DNA of 35,056 nt from Nitrososphaerota archaeon (GTDB lineage: Archaea; Thermoproteota; Nitrososphaeria_A; Caldarchaeales; JAVZCJ01). Below the pieces are notes generated by a model, which worked only from the letters and a program-made list of their open reading frames with translations, was not told where the DNA came from and searched no databases. The stretch covers positions 1 through 35,056 of the forward strand of contig JAWAZL010000017.1 in the NCBI GenBank assembly GCA_038817485.1. The letters are read 5' to 3'. The translations under genes and the position numbers were made by a program. This document shows positions 32,820 to 35,056 of this stretch, in pieces. Within the stretch, counting starts at the first letter, position 1; the number at the start of each line of letters is the position of its first letter.

Positions 32820-33198
32820 TTTTTTTAACCTCTTTTAAAATAGATTCTGCAAATTCTATTGCTTGTTTAGCTTGTGATTCTGTAAAATGCCTTTTTGCAG
32901 GACCACTAGCAAATGCGTTAGCATATCTAGTTGGAATATAATATTGATCAAGTATTCTTACAATATCACGAAATATTTCAAAATCTTTATTTATAGAAAT
33001 AAGTTCATCTAATAAATCAATTAATGAGTGCCCTTTTTTTTCAATTCCATAGAAATTAAGTGCAGCTTTTAAAGCTAATTCAACTGATTGTTGTGCATTA
33101 AAACAAACTTTAGACCATCTTTTTGTTTTAAAGAGATCCTGCGCTGCACCAAAAAAATCTTCAGCATCTTCAATTAAATCTTTGAATCTTCTTGCCAT
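32803..33198 (-). CDS. HEPN-domain protein (toxin of HEPN/MNT pair 2)
   Basis: 131 aa. Helices: DLIEDAEDFFGAAQDLFKTK, KVCFNAQQSVELALKAAL, KKGHSLIDLL (His at about 57), then YYIPTRYANAF and a C-terminal TESQAKQAIEFAESIL. This is the classic archaeal HEPN layout. RYANAF and AKRH (Arg-His at about 103-104) are the candidate active or AMP-acceptor region. The ATG at 33198 has no SD, but a TATTTAAATT box about 23-32 bp upstream suggests a leaderless message. Overlaps the MNT gene. Confidence 0.87.
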   Translation of the reverse strand: MARRFKDLIEDAEDFFGAAQDLFKTKRWSKVCFNAQQSVELALKAALNFYGIEKKGHSLIDLLDELISINKDFEIFRDIVRILDQYYIPTRYANAFASGPAKRHFTESQAKQAIEFAESILKEVKKIVSKE

Positions 33199-33220
33199 AT
33201 TTATGAATAAATAAAACTAA

Positions 33221-33230
33221 AATTTAAATA
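33221..33230 (-). promoter_or_regulatory. TATA-like box for HEPN/MNT pair 2
   Basis: TATTTAAATT on the minus strand, centred about 28 bp before the HEPN ATG, so transcription would start at the start codon. The rest of the 205-bp gap to the next gene shows nothing clear. Confidence 0.45.
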
Positions 33231-33403
33231 TTAAAAAGATTTATAGATAAAATTCTAAACTAAATTTATTATATCGATTTTAATAAATCATGAATAAGCA
33301 TTTTCTTTTCTTAGTAATAAATAAGAAGGTTAAAACATAATAAAGATATAAAAATAACTTAATTTAGAAAAAATATTATTGAAAAAATGAATTGTGAATA
33401 TAT

Positions 33404-34897
33404 ATGAATATTAAAAATTCAATTTTACAAATAAAAAATTTTTTTGATCCTAAAACAGTAGCAATAGTAGGAGCTTCAGAAAAAATTGAAAAAGCTGGAG
33501 GAATAATATTTAGGAATTTTATAGAAAATAAAAAAAGAGGATTATTTAAAGGCGAAGTATATCCAGTAAATCCATATGAAGATGAAATTTTAGGATATAA
33601 ATGCTATCCTTCAATTCTTAATATTCCAAATGAGATAGATTTAGTTGTAATTGTTATCCCAGCTCAATTAACATTAAAAATTGTTGAGGAAGCAATTGAA
33701 AAAAAAGTAAAAAGCATTATAATAATCTCTTCAGGCTATAGTGAAGTTGGAAATTATGAACTTGAACAAAAAATTAAAGAAATGGTAAAAAATGCAGGTA
33801 TAAGACTCCTTGGACCAAATTGTTTAGGAGTATATGACCCAAGCACTGGAGTTGATACATTATTTTTGCCTGAAACAAAGCTTTTATCAAATGGTAAAGA
33901 AGTTGTTTCAATGCCTCGTCCAATGCTTGGAAGCATAGGTTTTATAAGTCAAAGTGGAGCATTTGGTGTAGCTGCATTAGATTATTTAACTGGAAAACAA
34001 ATAGGAATAAGTAGGTTCATAAGTTTTGGAAATAGAGCTGATGTAGATGAAGTAGAAATTTTAGAATATTTCTTAGAAGATGAAAAAACAAAAGTAATAT
34101 TAATGTATATTGAAAATATAGTTAATGGAAGAGAATTTATAAAAATTGCAAGCGAAGTTACTAAGAAAAAACCAATCATAGCTATTAAAACTGGTAAAAC
34201 AGAAGCTGGAGCAAGAGCAGCTTTGTCGCATACTGGAGCACTTGCTGGATCAGATAAAATATATGATGGAATATTTAAACAAGTTGGCATTTTAAGAGCA
34301 GAAAATATGCATGAATTTTTCAATATGGCTAAAGCATTAGTTTTACAACCTCCTGCAAAAGGGAAAAACATTGGAATAATTACTGATGCGGGTGGACCAG
34401 GTGTAATGGCCTCTGATGAATGTGAATTAAGAGGAATGAATGTCAAAAAATTTTCAGAAGAAACTATTAATAAACTTAATGAATTAAAGAAAAGTAAAAT
34501 AATACCTGAATTTGCAACAATTTCTAATCCAATAGATTTAACAGGTTCAGTAACATCTGAAATGTATGAAGTTTGTACAAAAATTCTTCTCGAAGATCTT
34601 GAAATAAATGGAATAATCATCATTGGATTACATCATACTCCTGCTCTTGGAGATGATTTTATAGATAGAATAGCAAGTATTTCCAAAAATTATTATAAGC
34701 CAATTATTGCATGTGATATCGGGGAAACAGAAATGGCTTTATATATAAGACAAAAATTTGATAAATATGGCATTCCATCTTATTCTTCCCCAGAAGAAGC
34801 AGTTCAAGCAATGAATGGATTAGTTAAATATGGATTGTATTTAAAGAAAGTTGGAATGCTTAATGAATATTTAAATGAATTTAAAAAAAGTGAATAA
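33404..34897 (+). CDS. acdA: Acyl/acetyl-CoA synthetase (ADP-forming), alpha subunit
   Basis: 497 aa. It converts acyl-CoA, ADP and phosphate to acid, CoA and ATP, the energy-yielding step of archaeal amino acid and sugar fermentation. Domain 1 is the CoA-binding Rossmann fold (FFDPKTVAIVGASE, about 13-26; LLGPNCLGVYDP, about 135). Domain 2 holds ISQSGAFGVAALDY and the phosphohistidine loop AALSHTGALAGSD (His at about 276). The third domain runs from ITDAGGPGVMASDE to the end. No ATP-grasp beta domain is fused, and none begins in the 159 bp left in the window. A beta subunit must be elsewhere. Confidence 0.92.
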   Translation: MNIKNSILQIKNFFDPKTVAIVGASEKIEKAGGIIFRNFIENKKRGLFKGEVYPVNPYEDEILGYKCYPSILNIPNEIDLVVIVIPAQLTLKIVEEAIEKKVKSIIIISSGYSEVGNYELEQKIKEMVKNAGIRLLGPNCLGVYDPSTGVDTLFLPETKLLSNGKEVVSMPRPMLGSIGFISQSGAFGVAALDYLTGKQIGISRFISFGNRADVDEVEILEYFLEDEKTKVILMYIENIVNGREFIKIASEVTKKKPIIAIKTGKTEAGARAALSHTGALAGSDKIYDGIFKQVGILRAENMHEFFNMAKALVLQPPAKGKNIGIITDAGGPGVMASDECELRGMNVKKFSEETINKLNELKKSKIIPEFATISNPIDLTGSVTSEMYEVCTKILLEDLEINGIIIIGLHHTPALGDDFIDRIASISKNYYKPIIACDIGETEMALYIRQKFDKYGIPSYSSPEEAVQAMNGLVKYGLYLKKVGMLNEYLNEFKKSE

Positions 34898-35056
34898 ACA
34901 ATACTTGATTTCTAATAATAAATGCTAATAACTAATATTTAAAAAATTATTTAGAAAATAATTCTTAAAAATTTTCTTTTAAACTCAAAAAATAATACAT
35001 ATTATAACAATTATTTTTCTAAAGTCTGAAGTTAAATAATCCTTATTTTATAAAAT
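34898..35056. other. AT-rich right edge without a gene
   Basis: 159 bp of A/T runs after the acdA stop. I see no start of a beta-subunit gene, RNA or hairpin here. Confidence 0.5.

Noticed and set aside
1-35056. CRISPR array, insertion sequence or integrated virus
   Set aside because: No regularly spaced repeats, transposase, integrase or flanking direct repeats were seen on either strand.

Overview
This is a strongly AT-rich window from an archaeon, most likely a thermophile of the TACK/Thermoproteota side, but I cannot place it to family. The archaeal assignment rests on several lines. The shikimate branch is the archaeal one: class I aldolase-type ADH synthase, DHQ synthase II and GHMP-type shikimate kinase. 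There are also an ADP-forming acyl-CoA synthetase alpha subunit, an Mth938-type protein, TATA-like boxes of the TTTATA/TTTAAA type just upstream of genes, and GGTGA/GAGGTG ribosome-binding sites. About eight genes appear to start with TTG. I saw no rRNA, tRNA, CRISPR array or insertion sequence.

Layout. 1-0.26 kb: N-terminus of a secreted protein, probably an ABC solute-binding protein. 0.4-4.5 kb (minus): an ECF vitamin-type transporter (small two-helix protein, S component, EcfT, fused double ATPase) ending in a 5-formyl-THF cyclo-ligase-like gene. 4.7-6.6 kb: a HAD phosphatase, a HEPN/MNT toxin-antitoxin-like pair and an Mth938-like protein. 6.7-11.6 kb (minus): a membrane-anchored extracellular beta-propeller protein, an ABC-2 exporter pair and a MoeB/ThiF-type E1-like enzyme. 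11.6-12.2 kb: the relic of an HD-domain gene with in-frame stops. 12.2-14.8 kb: an alpha/beta hydrolase, then a radical SAM/SPASM enzyme overlapping a PadR regulator. 14.8-17.2 kb (minus): a metallophosphoesterase, a BadF/NagK-type kinase and a lipoate ligase.

17.3-27.5 kb (plus) is the centrepiece. An uninterrupted run holds aspartate kinase, aspartate-semialdehyde dehydrogenase, ADH synthase, DHQ synthase II, AroD, AroE, shikimate kinase, EPSP synthase, chorismate synthase, chorismate mutase and prephenate dehydrogenase. In archaea the shikimate route begins from aspartate semialdehyde, so this one operon can take aspartate (plus a deoxy-ketohexose phosphate and PEP) to the tyrosine precursor. 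The kinase is probably dedicated to aromatic synthesis. Its translation start is anomalous: an intact KxGGS N-terminus lies downstream of a good TATA box and SD, but has no in-frame ATG, GTG or TTG.

27.5-30.4 kb: a membrane-bound winged-helix protein, an unknown two-helix protein, a retropepsin-like protease, an HpaI-type aldolase, and a beta-phosphoglucomutase-like HAD protein whose conserved N-terminus also lacks a normal start codon (ATT fits). 30.4-31.7 kb: an M20 peptidase/deacylase. 31.7-32.4 kb: a long gap with a nested hairpin, an ATT-started small open frame candidate and a perfect 10-bp inverted repeat. 32.4-33.2 kb: a second HEPN/MNT pair. 33.4-34.9 kb: an acyl-CoA synthetase (ADP-forming) alpha subunit.

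The most novel-looking points are the two (perhaps three) genes that seem to need an AUU-type start or a frameshift, the self-contained aspartate-to-prephenate operon, the unassigned ECF transporter with its extra small membrane protein, and the structured gap at 32.1-32.3 kb.
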